A stretch of 64,000 nt of DNA from Pseudonocardia sp. SCN 73-27 (GCA_001725415.1 MEGH01000039.1:1-64000); one strand, 5' to 3'. Numbered from the stretch's first letter, positions 34,084 to 42,093 are shown. Notes: generated by a model from the sequence alone, not told the origin. Made by a program: numbers and translations.

Positions 34084-35288
34084 AACCGGCCCCAGTCGTC
34101 GGCGGCCGGACGCCAGACGTCGATGTTGCGGGGATCGGCCGGCATGAACCGGGCCCGATGCGTCTCGTGCTCCTCCGGGGTGAAGACGCGGTGGCTGTCG
34201 CACAGCTCGAAGCGCGGACCGTGCCTCGGGTCGTGCAGGTAGAACGCGATCGACGTCGACGCCGAGTGGTTGACCAGGTCGGACGCGATCGGCGAGCCCT
34301 TGTAGAGGGCGCGGGCGCGCATCCGCATGACGTGGTCGAGGCTCTTCATCGCGAAGCACAGGTGCGCGACGAACGTGCCCGACGACTCGCGGTTGCGGGA
34401 GATCGCGAGGCTGTGGTGGTAGCGGTCCTCGCAGCGGAAGAACGTCGTCGACCCCACGACGTGGTCGCTGGGGATGAAGCCGAGGACGTCCTGGTAGAAG
34501 GCGACGGTGGCGTCGAAGTTGTCGGTCACCAGGAACGGGTGGACGAGGTCGAGCGGCCGGATCTCGACGTGCGGCGCCTCGGCGTACTCCTGGTAGTCGA
34601 CGAACAGCTCGACGATCAGGCCGTTGGGGTCGACGGTCGCGAAGCCCTGGCGGCACAGGGCCTGCTGGCGCTCCTCGAGGTCGCGGATCTCCATGCCTGC
34701 GTCGGCGACGCGCTTCTGCAGGTCGGCGAGGACCTCGTCGTCCTCGACGCTGAAGCCGACGGCGACGGTGTGCCCGACCTCGCGGTGCGGGGCGGCGATG
34801 AGCTCGATGGAGTGGTGCTCGATGTCGGCGCGCAGGTAGGCGCGGTCGTCGGTGCGACCTTCCAGCTGCAGGCCGACGTGGTAGATCAGGAACTCGATGG
34901 TCGCCTCGATGTCGGGGACCTCGATGCGGGCGTACTCCATCCCGAACGGCCCACGTCGGCGCGTCGGTGCGGTCATGGCGTCTCCCTGGCTCGGCGAGTA
35001 CTCGTAGCTGACGATCGCCCGTTCGGCCACGACGGGCCGGAAGACCTCGGCGACGAAGGTCTCGTGCCGCTCGCTGGACAGGTAGTCCGCGAGCTCCTGC
35101 TCGGTCCGGAACTCGACCGTGAACGCGTGCGTGAAGCGGTCGTCGCGGTTGCTCCGGTTGGTCCCGCTGTGGAAGTTGATCATCGCGGGGTGGTGGGCCG
35201 GGAACTCGTCCATCGCGGCGACGACGGCCGCGGCCTGCTCGGGGGTGACCTCCGGCTTGAACCGGTAGGCGACGATGTGGCGGATCAC
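34080..35288 (-). CDS. Fusion of Dabb (stress-responsive barrel) domain and extradiol ring-cleavage dioxygenase
   Basis: A 402-residue reading frame without interruption. Residues 1-100 are a Dabb-type ferredoxin-like barrel (IRHIVAYRFKPEVTPEQ, HAFTVEFRTEQELADY). Residues 112-400 are two VOC domains of a type I extradiol dioxygenase, with the iron ligands His250 (LDLVHPFLV), His309 (FVAHLCF) and Glu361 (GPRFEL). It should open the ring of a catechol-like product of the Rieske dioxygenase encoded upstream. An in-frame ATG at 34976 (Met105) with GGGAGA just before it could give a separate dioxygenase chain, so both long and short forms are possible. GTG start overlaps the beta-subunit gene by four bases. 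Confidence 0.85.
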   Translation of the reverse strand: MIRHIVAYRFKPEVTPEQAAAVVAAMDEFPAHHPAMINFHSGTNRSNRDDRFTHAFTVEFRTEQELADYLSSERHETFVAEVFRPVVAERAIVSYEYSPSQGDAMTAPTRRRGPFGMEYARIEVPDIEATIEFLIYHVGLQLEGRTDDRAYLRADIEHHSIELIAAPHREVGHTVAVGFSVEDDEVLADLQKRVADAGMEIRDLEERQQALCRQGFATVDPNGLIVELFVDYQEYAEAPHVEIRPLDLVHPFLVTDNFDATVAFYQDVLGFIPSDHVVGSTTFFRCEDRYHHSLAISRNRESSGTFVAHLCFAMKSLDHVMRMRARALYKGSPIASDLVNHSASTSIAFYLHDPRHGPRFELCDSHRVFTPEEHETHRARFMPADPRNIDVWRPAADDWGRF

Positions 35289-35791
35289 AGGATGAAGCTC
35301 AGACGTGCGCCCGCGGTGAGGTGCTCGTGCGCGAGGACGGAGCGGCGCAGCAGGAATCGCAGGCCGCCCTCGGTGACGCGCAGCCGGTGCTCGTACCGTC
35401 CGACGTAGGCGCTCATGCCCCCGTCGCGGGAGCGGTGGACGATGAAGTTGGCCGTGAGGCGCAGCTCGTCGCCCTCCTGCTCGCCGAGCCGGACGTTGGA
35501 GACCATCCGGTGGGTGAGCGACGCCGGGTTCTCGGCGTGGGCCTTGCGGCTCTTGAGCCGCTTGACCCGGGCCTTGAGCAGGTTCCAGTCGTCGCACACG
35601 AAGTACCCGCTGACGGCGGCGGGCAGGTGCGGGTTGTCGGTCGTCGGCACCTCGAAACGGGCGCCCTCGACGAACAGCGACAGCCAGTCGTCGTAGCGCT
35701 GCGCGTCGAGCAGGTCGGCCTCGGCGTAGAGGAAGTCCTCCACCTCGGACCGGGTGACGACGCGGGTCGGTGCCCCCTGGGTGACGGTCAC
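35285..35791 (-). CDS. Aromatic-ring-hydroxylating dioxygenase, beta (small) subunit
   Basis: A 168-residue NTF2-fold small subunit. The N-terminal VEDFLYAEADLLDAQRYDDWLSLF and the later SLTHRMVSNVRL, DELRLTANFIVHRSR and FLLRRSVLAHEHL follow the pattern of the beta subunits of biphenyl, benzoate and 3-phenylpropionate dioxygenases. It has a structural role in the alpha3beta3 complex. GTG start at 35791 overlaps the alpha-subunit stop by four bases; its stop overlaps the fusion dioxygenase gene in the same way. Confidence 0.9.
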   Translation of the reverse strand: MTVTQGAPTRVVTRSEVEDFLYAEADLLDAQRYDDWLSLFVEGARFEVPTTDNPHLPAAVSGYFVCDDWNLLKARVKRLKSRKAHAENPASLTHRMVSNVRLGEQEGDELRLTANFIVHRSRDGGMSAYVGRYEHRLRVTEGGLRFLLRRSVLAHEHLTAGARLSFIL

Positions 35792-37200
35792 CGGCTCACC
35801 TCCTGGGCCTCGGCCCCGAGGCCGGCGAGGATCTCGTCGAGGCCGTGGGGGCGCTTGCTGGGCTGGGGGACGGGCTCGGCACGCGGCGGGGGTGGCGTCC
35901 CGATGTCGAGGGGCTCCTGGCCGACGGCGCGGACCCAGTGCCGCCAGAAGCCGCGCATGGCGCCCTCGTCGGTGGAGCGGCCGCGTTCGTCGGTCAGCTC
36001 GGAGGCCATGCCGCGGGACATGTCGCTGTAGTCGAGCTCGGTGCGGGCGTCGCCGGCGGTGGCCTCGATGCCGCGCTGCACGGCCTCGTAGGCCTCGATG
36101 TCGTCGGGGGTGGCGAGGCCGCCGGGGCCGACGAAGCTGACCATGGTGCGCATCCGCAGGTCGCGGACGTCCGGGTCCTCGACGCGGGGCACGAGCTGCC
36201 AGGCGCGGACGTCGGTGTGTCCTGGGGCGACCGGCTCGAGCTGACGGATCGACAGGCCCTCGAGGTCGAACAGCAGCAGGTTGGGGAACACGAACAGGAT
36301 GTGGCTCTCGTCGGCGACGAGGTGCGCGCGGTCGGAGCCGAGGCGCTGCTCCATCTCGCGGCGGTGCTCGGCGGTGCGCTCGCGCTCGGCTTCGCCGAAG
36401 CGGGGCTCCCACAGCATGCTGATGCGCCCGCCGTGGCCGGTGAGGATCAGTAGCGAGTGACCGTTGCCGAGGTTGTAGGCGTACTGGTCGTCGTCGTCGA
36501 CGGCGAAGCCGGTCTCGCGCAGGTAGCCGACGAACGTGTTGTGGGTCGGGGAGAAGTGGTAGCCGTCCATCGCGTTCTCGACGGCGAGCTTCCAGTTGCC
36601 CTTGACGCCGTAGAGCTGGGTGCCGGGCAGGACGTGCATGCCGCCGACGTGTTGCTCGCGGATCATCGTGAGGTAGTCGGCGGCTGCGCCGAGGTGCTCG
36701 CGCAGGGGCGGGACGTCGTCGGTGAAGGAGACGAAGACGAAGCCCTCGAAGGTCTCCAGTCGGGCGACCGACCGCAGTCCCATGGTGTCGCGGAACCCGT
36801 TGTCGGGGTAGGCGACCTGGTCCGGGATGGCGGCGACGTCACCGTTGTTGCGGAACGTCCACGCGTGGTAGAAGCACTGGAAGAGCTTGCTGGAGCCCCG
36901 CGACTCGCGGCACAGCACGGTCCCGCGGTGCGGGCAGCTGTTGAGGAAGGCGTGCAGCTCGCCCTCGGTGTCGCGGCAGAAGATCAGGGGCCGGCCGCCG
37001 AGGTTGCGCACGACGAAGTCGTTGGGCTCGGGCAGCTCGGTCTCGTGTCCGAGGTAGAGCCAGGTCCGGTCCCAGATCTGCGTGCGCTCGTCGGCGAAGA
37101 GGGTGTCGTCGCGGTAGGCGCTGCGGTGGACCCGGAACGTCAGCTCGTCCCAGTCCTGGACGACCAGGGGGGTGCCGATCGGGCCTCGGCGTTCGGTCAC
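35788..37200 (-). CDS. Aromatic-ring-hydroxylating dioxygenase, Rieske alpha subunit
   Basis: A 470-residue oxygenase. The Rieske 2Fe-2S cluster ligands are CPH (Cys89, His91) and CFYH (Cys109, His112). The mononuclear iron site is DGYHFSPTH with bridging Asp212, His215 and His220, and a later Asp pair in ATPDDIEAYE supplies the third ligand. It adds O2 to an aromatic ring to give a cis-diol or, with decarboxylation, a catechol. Electrons probably come from the ferredoxin at 38273. GTG at 37200 with GGGAG upstream was chosen; the longer frame to 37356 runs into the promoter. First gene of the alpha-beta-extradiol-M20 operon. Confidence 0.95.
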   Translation of the reverse strand: MTERRGPIGTPLVVQDWDELTFRVHRSAYRDDTLFADERTQIWDRTWLYLGHETELPEPNDFVVRNLGGRPLIFCRDTEGELHAFLNSCPHRGTVLCRESRGSSKLFQCFYHAWTFRNNGDVAAIPDQVAYPDNGFRDTMGLRSVARLETFEGFVFVSFTDDVPPLREHLGAAADYLTMIREQHVGGMHVLPGTQLYGVKGNWKLAVENAMDGYHFSPTHNTFVGYLRETGFAVDDDDQYAYNLGNGHSLLILTGHGGRISMLWEPRFGEAERERTAEHRREMEQRLGSDRAHLVADESHILFVFPNLLLFDLEGLSIRQLEPVAPGHTDVRAWQLVPRVEDPDVRDLRMRTMVSFVGPGGLATPDDIEAYEAVQRGIEATAGDARTELDYSDMSRGMASELTDERGRSTDEGAMRGFWRHWVRAVGQEPLDIGTPPPPRAEPVPQPSKRPHGLDEILAGLGAEAQEVSR

Positions 37201-37258
37201 AGCACGTGCTCCCGTCTGCCTCCCGGGACGGAGGCGGCTGGCGGTCGAGCGTTCGAAT

Positions 37259-37319
37259 ATGCGAGATGGCGTCTTGCATGCCGCTACACCCATTGTGTGG
37301 GAAGTGGGTGGTGTGTCAA
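37259..37319 (-). promoter_or_regulatory. Promoter and operator of the Rieske dioxygenase operon
   Basis: Reading on the minus strand, TTGACA (37319-37314) is followed at 17-bp spacing by the weak -10 ACAATG (37296-37291). Downstream lies a 19-bp imperfect palindrome within 37259-37279 (plus-strand core TGCGAGATGGCGTCTTGCA, 14 of 19 symmetric). This core shares 15 of 19 bases with the operator-like block before the fumarylacetoacetase gene (41884-41902). An operator downstream of the start point suggests repression. The IclR protein encoded 220 bases away is the likely binder, by inference. Confidence 0.5.
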
Positions 37320-37379
37320 CACCTGTTCTCCGTGTTCTCCCCGCCTGCGCACCCACCGTGACGAGGGCACGGCAGAGCG

Positions 37380-37404
37380 CCGCCGCACCGGGGCGGTGCG
37401 GCGG
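37380..37404 (-). terminator. Stem-loop after the IclR gene
   Basis: A perfect 10-bp stem (CCGCCGCACC at 37380-37389 against GGTGCGGCGG at 37395-37404) with a five-base loop starts 18 bases downstream of the IclR stop codon. No U-run follows, as is common in GC-rich actinobacteria. It probably separates the IclR transcript from the Rieske operon promoter. Confidence 0.5.
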
Positions 37405-37422
37405 GCGACTGCGGCACCAGGG

Positions 37423-38205
37423 TCAGCCCGCGGCGTCGTTCGGCTCGGTCGTGCCCAGGTAGCTCGACAGCTCGTTCGACGTCTTCAGCAGGGCGCCGGC
37501 CAGCGGACCATCGCCCGCCGGTTCGACCGACGCCGTCGTGCCCACGATCGCCATGGCGCCGACCAGTGCCGGTCCCCTGAACACCGGCGCCGCGATCGTC
37601 CGCACCCCGTTGACGGCCGGCACGTTCACCGACACGCCCTCGCGCCGGATCGTCTGCAGCTCGGCGGCGAGCTCCGCGTCGCGCTTGAGCAGCCTCGGCA
37701 GGCCCGGCACCTCGTCGGGAGCGAAGGTGCAGAACACCCGGCCCTGGGCCGACTGCACCGGATCGAGCCGCGACCCGATCCGGACGCTGATCCGGATGAC
37801 CCGGTCGGTGTTGTCGACCGAGCGCACGATGATCGGCGACTCGCCGTCCCACACGCTCAGGACGACGGTCTCGTTGACGTCGTGCACCAGCCGCTCCATG
37901 AACGGCTCGGCCGCGCTGATGATCGGCAGGCCGGCGCGGGCGGCGGCGCCGAGCGTCAGCACCTGGGGGCCGAGGGAGAACAGCGCGGTGCGCTCGTCGT
38001 AGCGCAGCAGCTTCGCCGCGCGCAGCGCCTTGGTGTAGCGGTGCGCGGTGGCCTTGCTGGTGCCGAGCCGCTCGGTGATCTCGTTGAGGCTCAGGAACGG
38101 CTTGGCCGGGGTGAACGAGTCGAGTATGACGGCAGCACGCTGCACGGTCTGGATCGTGGGCGCCGTGGCGTCCCCACGGGGGACATCATTACCCAACGTT
38201 GTCAC
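37423..38205 (-). CDS. IclR-family transcriptional regulator
   Basis: A 260-residue regulator with an N-terminal winged helix (IQTVQRAAVILDSFTPAKPFLSL, TERLGTSKATAHRYTKALRAA) and a C-terminal effector domain (VHDVNETVVLSVWDGESPIIV, SAQGRVFCTF, VPAVNGVRTIAAPVFR). IclR proteins of aromatic pathways (PcaR, PobR type) bind pathway intermediates. GTG at 38205 is chosen because GGGAGG ends four bases upstream; an in-frame ATG at 38220 would put that ribosome site inside the gene. It sits inside the meta-cleavage cluster and is my candidate for the shared operator blocks at 37259, 41874, 48304 and 49619. Confidence 0.93.
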   Translation of the reverse strand: MTTLGNDVPRGDATAPTIQTVQRAAVILDSFTPAKPFLSLNEITERLGTSKATAHRYTKALRAAKLLRYDERTALFSLGPQVLTLGAAARAGLPIISAAEPFMERLVHDVNETVVLSVWDGESPIIVRSVDNTDRVIRISVRIGSRLDPVQSAQGRVFCTFAPDEVPGLPRLLKRDAELAAELQTIRREGVSVNVPAVNGVRTIAAPVFRGPALVGAMAIVGTTASVEPAGDGPLAGALLKTSNELSSYLGTTEPNDAAG

Positions 38206-38233
38206 CGATCCTCCCGGCATGTGTGGCACGCCG

Positions 38234-38271
38234 TCGACGACGGCGCGTGGTGCAGTATCGACGACGGCGCG
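38234..38271. repeat. Two 14-bp direct repeats in front of the IclR gene
   Basis: TCGACGACGGCGCG occurs at 38234-38247 and again at 38258-38271, 24 bases apart start to start, between the ferredoxin stop and the IclR start. The complement contains CGCCGTCG, a piece also present in the shared operator blocks at 48304 and 49619. The repeats could be autoregulatory sites for IclR. The evidence is positional only. Confidence 0.45.
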
Positions 38272-38272
38272 C

Positions 38273-38605
38273 TCATGCGGGCCGGGCCGCGACGACAGCG
38301 GGGTGATCGGTTCCCACCCTACCGACCGTCTGGGCGCCCCCGGGCGAGCCGAGCTCACGGAAGAACTCGGCGTTCACGCCGGCCCAGTGCGCAGCCGTGT
38401 CGGGCAGGTCGTCGTGATGGAAGATCGACAGCTGCGGGCAGACGGCCTCGCAGGCGCCGCACTCGACGCACTCGTCGGGCTGGATGTAGAGCATCCGGGC
38501 GCCCTCGTAGATGCAGTCGACCGGGCACTCGGCGACGCAGGACCTGTCCATCTCGTCGATGCAGGACTCCGTGATCACGTACGGCACGTGGGGTTCATCT
38601 TTCAC
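38273..38605 (-). CDS. FdxA-type 7Fe ferredoxin
   Basis: A 110-residue ferredoxin of the actinobacterial FdxA pattern. The first cluster region has CIDEMDRSCVAECPVDC, where the spacing after the first Cys fits a 3Fe-4S cluster, and the second has CVECGACEAVCP for a 4Fe-4S cluster. The C-terminal 50 residues are a longer acidic/helical tail. In this cluster the expected job is electron delivery to the Rieske dioxygenase; no dedicated reductase is encoded nearby. GTG start at 38605 lacks a clear ribosome site, so translation may depend on the cupin gene 23 bases upstream. Confidence 0.9.
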   Translation of the reverse strand: MKDEPHVPYVITESCIDEMDRSCVAECPVDCIYEGARMLYIQPDECVECGACEAVCPQLSIFHHDDLPDTAAHWAGVNAEFFRELGSPGGAQTVGRVGTDHPAVVAARPA

Positions 38606-38628
38606 AAGGTGGGACGGGAGGGTCGTGC

Positions 38629-39024
38629 TCAGGAGATCGCCGGGGCCTCCTGCGCGCGCAGCTCCGCGAGGAAGTCGGCGCGCGGCGGCGCGAAGATGTC
38701 GATGTTGATGCAGGGCCCGCCGACCGGCTCGATGTGGTGCTCCGCCCCGGCGGGCACGAGCAGCAGCGACCCGGCGCTCATCCGGTGGGCGACGCCGGCG
38801 ACGTGGTAGTCGCAGGTCCCCTCGGTGATGAGGACGAGCTGGTCGAAGTCGGCGTGGCTGTGCGGGTTGCAGGTCATGCCTGCCTCGAGGCGGTGCCAGG
38901 CGACGGTGACCTCGTCGGTGGAGTAGAGGCGGCGGTGGACGCCGGGGCGTACGGTCGTCTCCGGGATGTCGTCCCAGTTCACGACGAGCCCGTAGAGCAG
39001 TGGGTTGCGTGCCTGCTCGGTCAT
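38629..39024 (-). CDS. Cupin-domain protein
   Basis: A 131-residue single cupin. The two conserved motifs are present: MTCNPHSHADFDQLVLITEGTCDY (in part; histidines and Glu) and LLLVPAGAEHHIEPVGG with the last metal His. It may bind a metal and act as a small dioxygenase, isomerase or sensor. ATG at 39024 overlaps the aldolase stop by four bases, so it belongs to the same transcript as the aldolase and hydrolase genes. Nothing shows its substrate. Confidence 0.88.
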   Translation of the reverse strand: MTEQARNPLLYGLVVNWDDIPETTVRPGVHRRLYSTDEVTVAWHRLEAGMTCNPHSHADFDQLVLITEGTCDYHVAGVAHRMSAGSLLLVPAGAEHHIEPVGGPCINIDIFAPPRADFLAELRAQEAPAIS

Positions 39025-39812
39025 GCTTCCTCCAGGGTCTCGGGTCGGTGGGCGGTGAGAGCGGCGCCGAGCAGTTGCAGGTCCGAGCCCAGCAGGACGT
39101 AGGTCGCGGCGGTGAGGCCGAGCCCGTCGACGGACCCGTCGGCGGGGGCCCAGCCGCCGAACGCGACGCCCGCCGCGGCCGCGGCCCGTTCGATCCCGGC
39201 GATCTCGTCGCGCAGCCGGTCGGCGTCGGCGCGGACGGCCGGGTCGAGGCCGAGCGCGACCTGCAGGTCGGTGGTCCCGACGAACACGACGTCGAGGCCG
39301 GCCGCGAGCTCCTCGACCGGGTCCGCGGTCGGGCCCTCGATCTGGCCGACGAGCAGCGGCGGGTTCTCCCGCTCGGCGTCGAGGTAGCCCCGTAGCCCGG
39401 TGCCGCCGTAGCCGGCCGCCCGGTGGCCGAGGCTCACCGAGCGGTCGCCCGTGGGGCTGTAGTGGGCGGCGGCGCGCAGGGCGTCGAGCTGGGCCAGGCT
39501 CGCCAGGGACGACAGCTGGATGCCCGCCGCCCCCGCCTCCAGCAGCCGGTTGACCAGCGCCCGGTCGACCGTCGGTGCCCGGACGACGACGGGCAGACCC
39601 AGCGCGTCGCCGTGGCGAACGAGCGCCAGGGCTTCACCGTCGGTGAGCCCGGAGTGCTCCAGGTCGACGACGGCCAGGTCCCAGCCCGCCCCGGCGACGG
39701 CCTCGAGGACGTCGGTCGGGGCGAGCTTGACGAAGGTGCCGACGACCCGGTGGCCCTGCGCCAACATCTGGCGCAGCCGCGCGCGGCTGCGGTGGACGCT
39801 GGTCGGTGTCAC
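39021..39812 (-). CDS. HpcH/HpaI-family 2-oxo-acid aldolase
   Basis: A 263-residue class II aldolase of the HpaI type. The metal and catalytic features are VVDLEHSGL, VVVRAPTVD with the conserved Arg, GQIEGPTADP (metal Glu) and VGTTDLQVALG (metal Asp). Typical reaction: retro-aldol cleavage of a 4-hydroxy-2-oxoacid to pyruvate and an aldehyde, the last step of a meta-cleavage route. GTG start eight bases after the amidohydrolase stop. Shorter and unrelated in detail to the CoA-ester lyase at 9077. Confidence 0.9.
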   Translation of the reverse strand: MTPTSVHRSRARLRQMLAQGHRVVGTFVKLAPTDVLEAVAGAGWDLAVVDLEHSGLTDGEALALVRHGDALGLPVVVRAPTVDRALVNRLLEAGAAGIQLSSLASLAQLDALRAAAHYSPTGDRSVSLGHRAAGYGGTGLRGYLDAERENPPLLVGQIEGPTADPVEELAAGLDVVFVGTTDLQVALGLDPAVRADADRLRDEIAGIERAAAAAGVAFGGWAPADGSVDGLGLTAATYVLLGSDLQLLGAALTAHRPETLEEA

Positions 39813-39819
39813 GGCCGGG

Positions 39820-40971
39820 TCAGGCCGCCGAGCCGCGCCACGGCACGAGGTCGACCGGCGCGCCGTTGTGCAGCACGGTGACCGGCTCGAACCGCGGGGC
39901 GACGATGCTGTTACCGGCGGCGTCGGGGAGGACCTGGTCGGAGACCTCCTCGATGACGGTGACGTGCGCGGCGGTGCCCGCCTCGAGGCTGCCGTAGCCC
40001 TCGTCGGCGATGCCGAGCAGGCGCGCCGGGTCGATCGTGGCGCGCTTGATGACCTCGTCGAGCGGGGCGCCCAGGGCGACCAGCTTGGAGATGGAGGTCA
40101 GCAGGTCGAAGACGGGTCCGCGCCAGTTGCGGGCGCTGGTGTCCGACGACGCGATGTCGGGCAGGAAGCCCTCCGCGATGGCGACCTTCGCGATGTCGAA
40201 CGACAGGTTCGACTTGCCGTGGGCGGAGTCGAACAGGACGCCGCGCTCGCGGGCCTCGGCGACGGCGGGCATGACGGCGCCGTCGGCGAGGATGTTGTGC
40301 GGCTTGCCGGTGTAGCAGTGGGCGACGATGTCGCCGGCCCGCAGCAGGGGGAGCAGGACGTCGAGGGGCTCGGACGTCTCGCCGATGTGCACCATGACCG
40401 GCAGGCCGGCCTCCTCGCCGACGGCCAGCGACCGGTCGAGCAGCTCGCGCCAGTTCTCGCCGACGACGTCCTCGGAGAGCCGGATCTTGAAGCCGCGCAC
40501 CACGTCGGGGTGTTCCTTGGCGACGGCGAGGGCGTCCTCGGGGACGAGGGTGTCGGGGTTCATCAGCTCACCGAACCGGAAGTCGATCAGGCCGAGGACC
40601 GACACGTTGAGGAAGCTGAGGATGCGCATCCCGCTCGGTTCGACGACGAGCTTGCGGAACGCGGCGAACGTCGAGGCACCGGCGGTTCCGGCGTCGGCGG
40701 CGGCGACGACACCGCGGCGAAGGTGGGCCTCGACGGGGTCCGCGCCGACCTTGCTCACGTGCTGGAAGATGTGGGTGTGGCCCTCGACCAGGCCGGGGAG
40801 CACGATCCGCCCGGTGCAGTCGATCGTCTCGGCGGCGGGTCCGGTGACGGTCTCGGAGACCTCGCTGATGCGGCCGTCGCGGATCGCGACGTCGAACCGG
40901 CCGTCGATCCCCTGTGCGGGATCGAGGACGCGGCCGCCCTTCAGGACGATGTCGTGGGCGCCTGCGTTCAT
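39820..40971 (-). CDS. Amidohydrolase/deacetylase-type metallohydrolase
   Basis: A 383-residue TIM-barrel amidohydrolase close to the deacetylase/dihydroorotase-like group. The N-terminal strand domain DIVLKGGRVLDPAQGIDGRFDVAI and IVLPGLVEGHTHIF (HxH) are followed by the bridging Lys in RGFKIRLSED, His in PVMVHIGE and AHCYTGKPHN, and the Asp in IASSDTSA: a full binuclear metal set. It hydrolyses an amide or cyclic amide. In this operon it may release the aromatic or aliphatic acid from an N-acyl precursor. ATG at 40971; 44-base gap to the gene upstream. Confidence 0.9.
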   Translation of the reverse strand: MNAGAHDIVLKGGRVLDPAQGIDGRFDVAIRDGRISEVSETVTGPAAETIDCTGRIVLPGLVEGHTHIFQHVSKVGADPVEAHLRRGVVAAADAGTAGASTFAAFRKLVVEPSGMRILSFLNVSVLGLIDFRFGELMNPDTLVPEDALAVAKEHPDVVRGFKIRLSEDVVGENWRELLDRSLAVGEEAGLPVMVHIGETSEPLDVLLPLLRAGDIVAHCYTGKPHNILADGAVMPAVAEARERGVLFDSAHGKSNLSFDIAKVAIAEGFLPDIASSDTSARNWRGPVFDLLTSISKLVALGAPLDEVIKRATIDPARLLGIADEGYGSLEAGTAAHVTVIEEVSDQVLPDAAGNSIVAPRFEPVTVLHNGAPVDLVPWRGSAA

Positions 40972-41015
40972 GGGGACTCCGGGGTGCGTAGGTGTTGTGG
41001 GCGCGTGGGTGCCGG

Positions 41016-41867
41016 TCAGGCCGGCGTGAACGTGTCCGGGACGGCGGACAGCGCGATCGAGGTGTGCAGCGGCAGGACGCCGTCGACCTCGACGGTCAGC
41101 GTCGAGCCGGGTGCGAGGAAGGCACCGCGGTCCTGGCCGGTGCCGGCGGGCGTGCCGGTGAGCAGCACATCGCCGGGTTCGAGGGCGGCGAACCAGGAGA
41201 TGCGGGCGAGCAGCTCGGTGATCGGCCAGATCATGTCGGCGCTCGTCGAGTCCTGGTGGACGACGCCGTCGACGAGTCCGCGGACCCCGATCGCGTCGGG
41301 GTCGGCGACCCCCTCGGCGGGCAGTACCGACGCACCGATCGGGGTGCAGCCGGGGAAGCTCTTCGCGAGCGTCGGGTTGCCGGTCCGGACCATGACGTCG
41401 CGGGCGGTGAGGTCGTTGGCGGCGGTGATGCCGGCGACGTGGGACCAGGCGTCGCGGGCGTCGACGCGGTACATCCGGCGGCCGACGACGACCGCGATCT
41501 CGGCCTCGCCGTCGAGCTGCTCGGTGCAGCCGTCGGGGAAGGGCAGCGCGTCGCCGGACTTGGCGACCGCGGACACGGCGCAGGTGTAGAGCGTCGGCTC
41601 GACGGGGATCGGGCGGCCGGTGAGCCGGGCCTTGCTGTGGTAGTTCATGCCGACGCCCCAGAGCGTGCCGATCGTGCCGAGGGGGGCGATCAGGCCGGCG
41701 GTGGCCTCGTGGAGCGGGAGCCGGCGGGTGACGGGCGCGAGGTGCATGTCCTGCAGCGATCCGGTGGCCCGGACCAGCTCGCCGACGTCCCGGTGGGGCA
41801 GGTCGAGGAGTGCGACTTCGGCGCCGTCTCGGCGCGCGACCCCCCATCGGGTGGCAAGGACGTCCAT
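41016..41867 (-). CDS. Fumarylacetoacetate hydrolase family protein
   Basis: A 283-residue FAH-fold enzyme with GVGMNYHSKARLTG, the acidic metal cluster LDGEAEIAVVVG (two Glu) and ANDLTARD with the Asp, and LLTGTPAGTG near the end. Family members hydrolyse fumarylpyruvate, acylpyruvates or decarboxylate/hydrate 2-oxo-hepta/hex-enoates in meta-cleavage pathways. I chose ATG 41867 over ATG 41876. The promoter -10 box (41880-41875) overlaps the latter, and a start point seven bases on falls exactly on the A of ATG 41867, so the mRNA is probably leaderless. First gene of the hydrolase-amidohydrolase-aldolase-cupin-ferredoxin run. Confidence 0.9.
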   Translation of the reverse strand: MDVLATRWGVARRDGAEVALLDLPHRDVGELVRATGSLQDMHLAPVTRRLPLHEATAGLIAPLGTIGTLWGVGMNYHSKARLTGRPIPVEPTLYTCAVSAVAKSGDALPFPDGCTEQLDGEAEIAVVVGRRMYRVDARDAWSHVAGITAANDLTARDVMVRTGNPTLAKSFPGCTPIGASVLPAEGVADPDAIGVRGLVDGVVHQDSTSADMIWPITELLARISWFAALEPGDVLLTGTPAGTGQDRGAFLAPGSTLTVEVDGVLPLHTSIALSAVPDTFTPA

Positions 41868-41873
41868 ACGTCG

Positions 41874-41904
41874 CATCTTTCGATGCGAGACGCCGTCTTG
41901 TCAA
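41874..41904 (-). promoter_or_regulatory. Promoter/operator of the fumarylacetoacetase operon
   Basis: On the minus strand the -35 TTGACA (41904-41899) and the -10 AAAGAT (41880-41875) are 18 bp apart. The 31-base block matches the corresponding stretch of the promoter at 48304-48334 in 25 of 31 positions, including CATCTT, TGCGA, ACGCCGTC and TGTCAA. The symmetric core AGACG-C-CGTCT lies between the boxes, a position suited to a repressor. The transcript would start at the ATG of the FAH gene. Confidence 0.65.
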
Positions 41905-42093
41905 CTATCCCGTGATGGCATCGCGGATCGTGAGACGGTCAGCACTCTAGGAAAGGTGGCGTCGACGGTAGAACCACAGGTCAGATGCCATGCTGCCGCG
42001 ACAGCGCGCTCGTGCATCACGGGCGGAACGCACGCACCGGCCGACGTCGCGAGACGGCCGGCCGGCGAGGGAGAGCCTGGAGAGGGGCCCGCG

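Noticed and set aside
34084-34656. Upstream extension of the M20-like frame to 34656.
   Set aside because: It overlaps the extradiol dioxygenase gene and gives arginine-rich nonsense; the domain begins at about 34083.
41868-41876. ATG at 41876 as start of the fumarylacetoacetase gene.
   Set aside because: It overlaps the -10 box of a promoter that matches two others in the window; ATG 41867 fits the expected transcription start.
41909-42024. Inverted 9-mers CCCGTGATG (41909-41917) and CATCACGGG (42016-42024).
   Set aside because: About 100 bases apart with unrelated surroundings; a chance pairing is likely and no operator logic fits.
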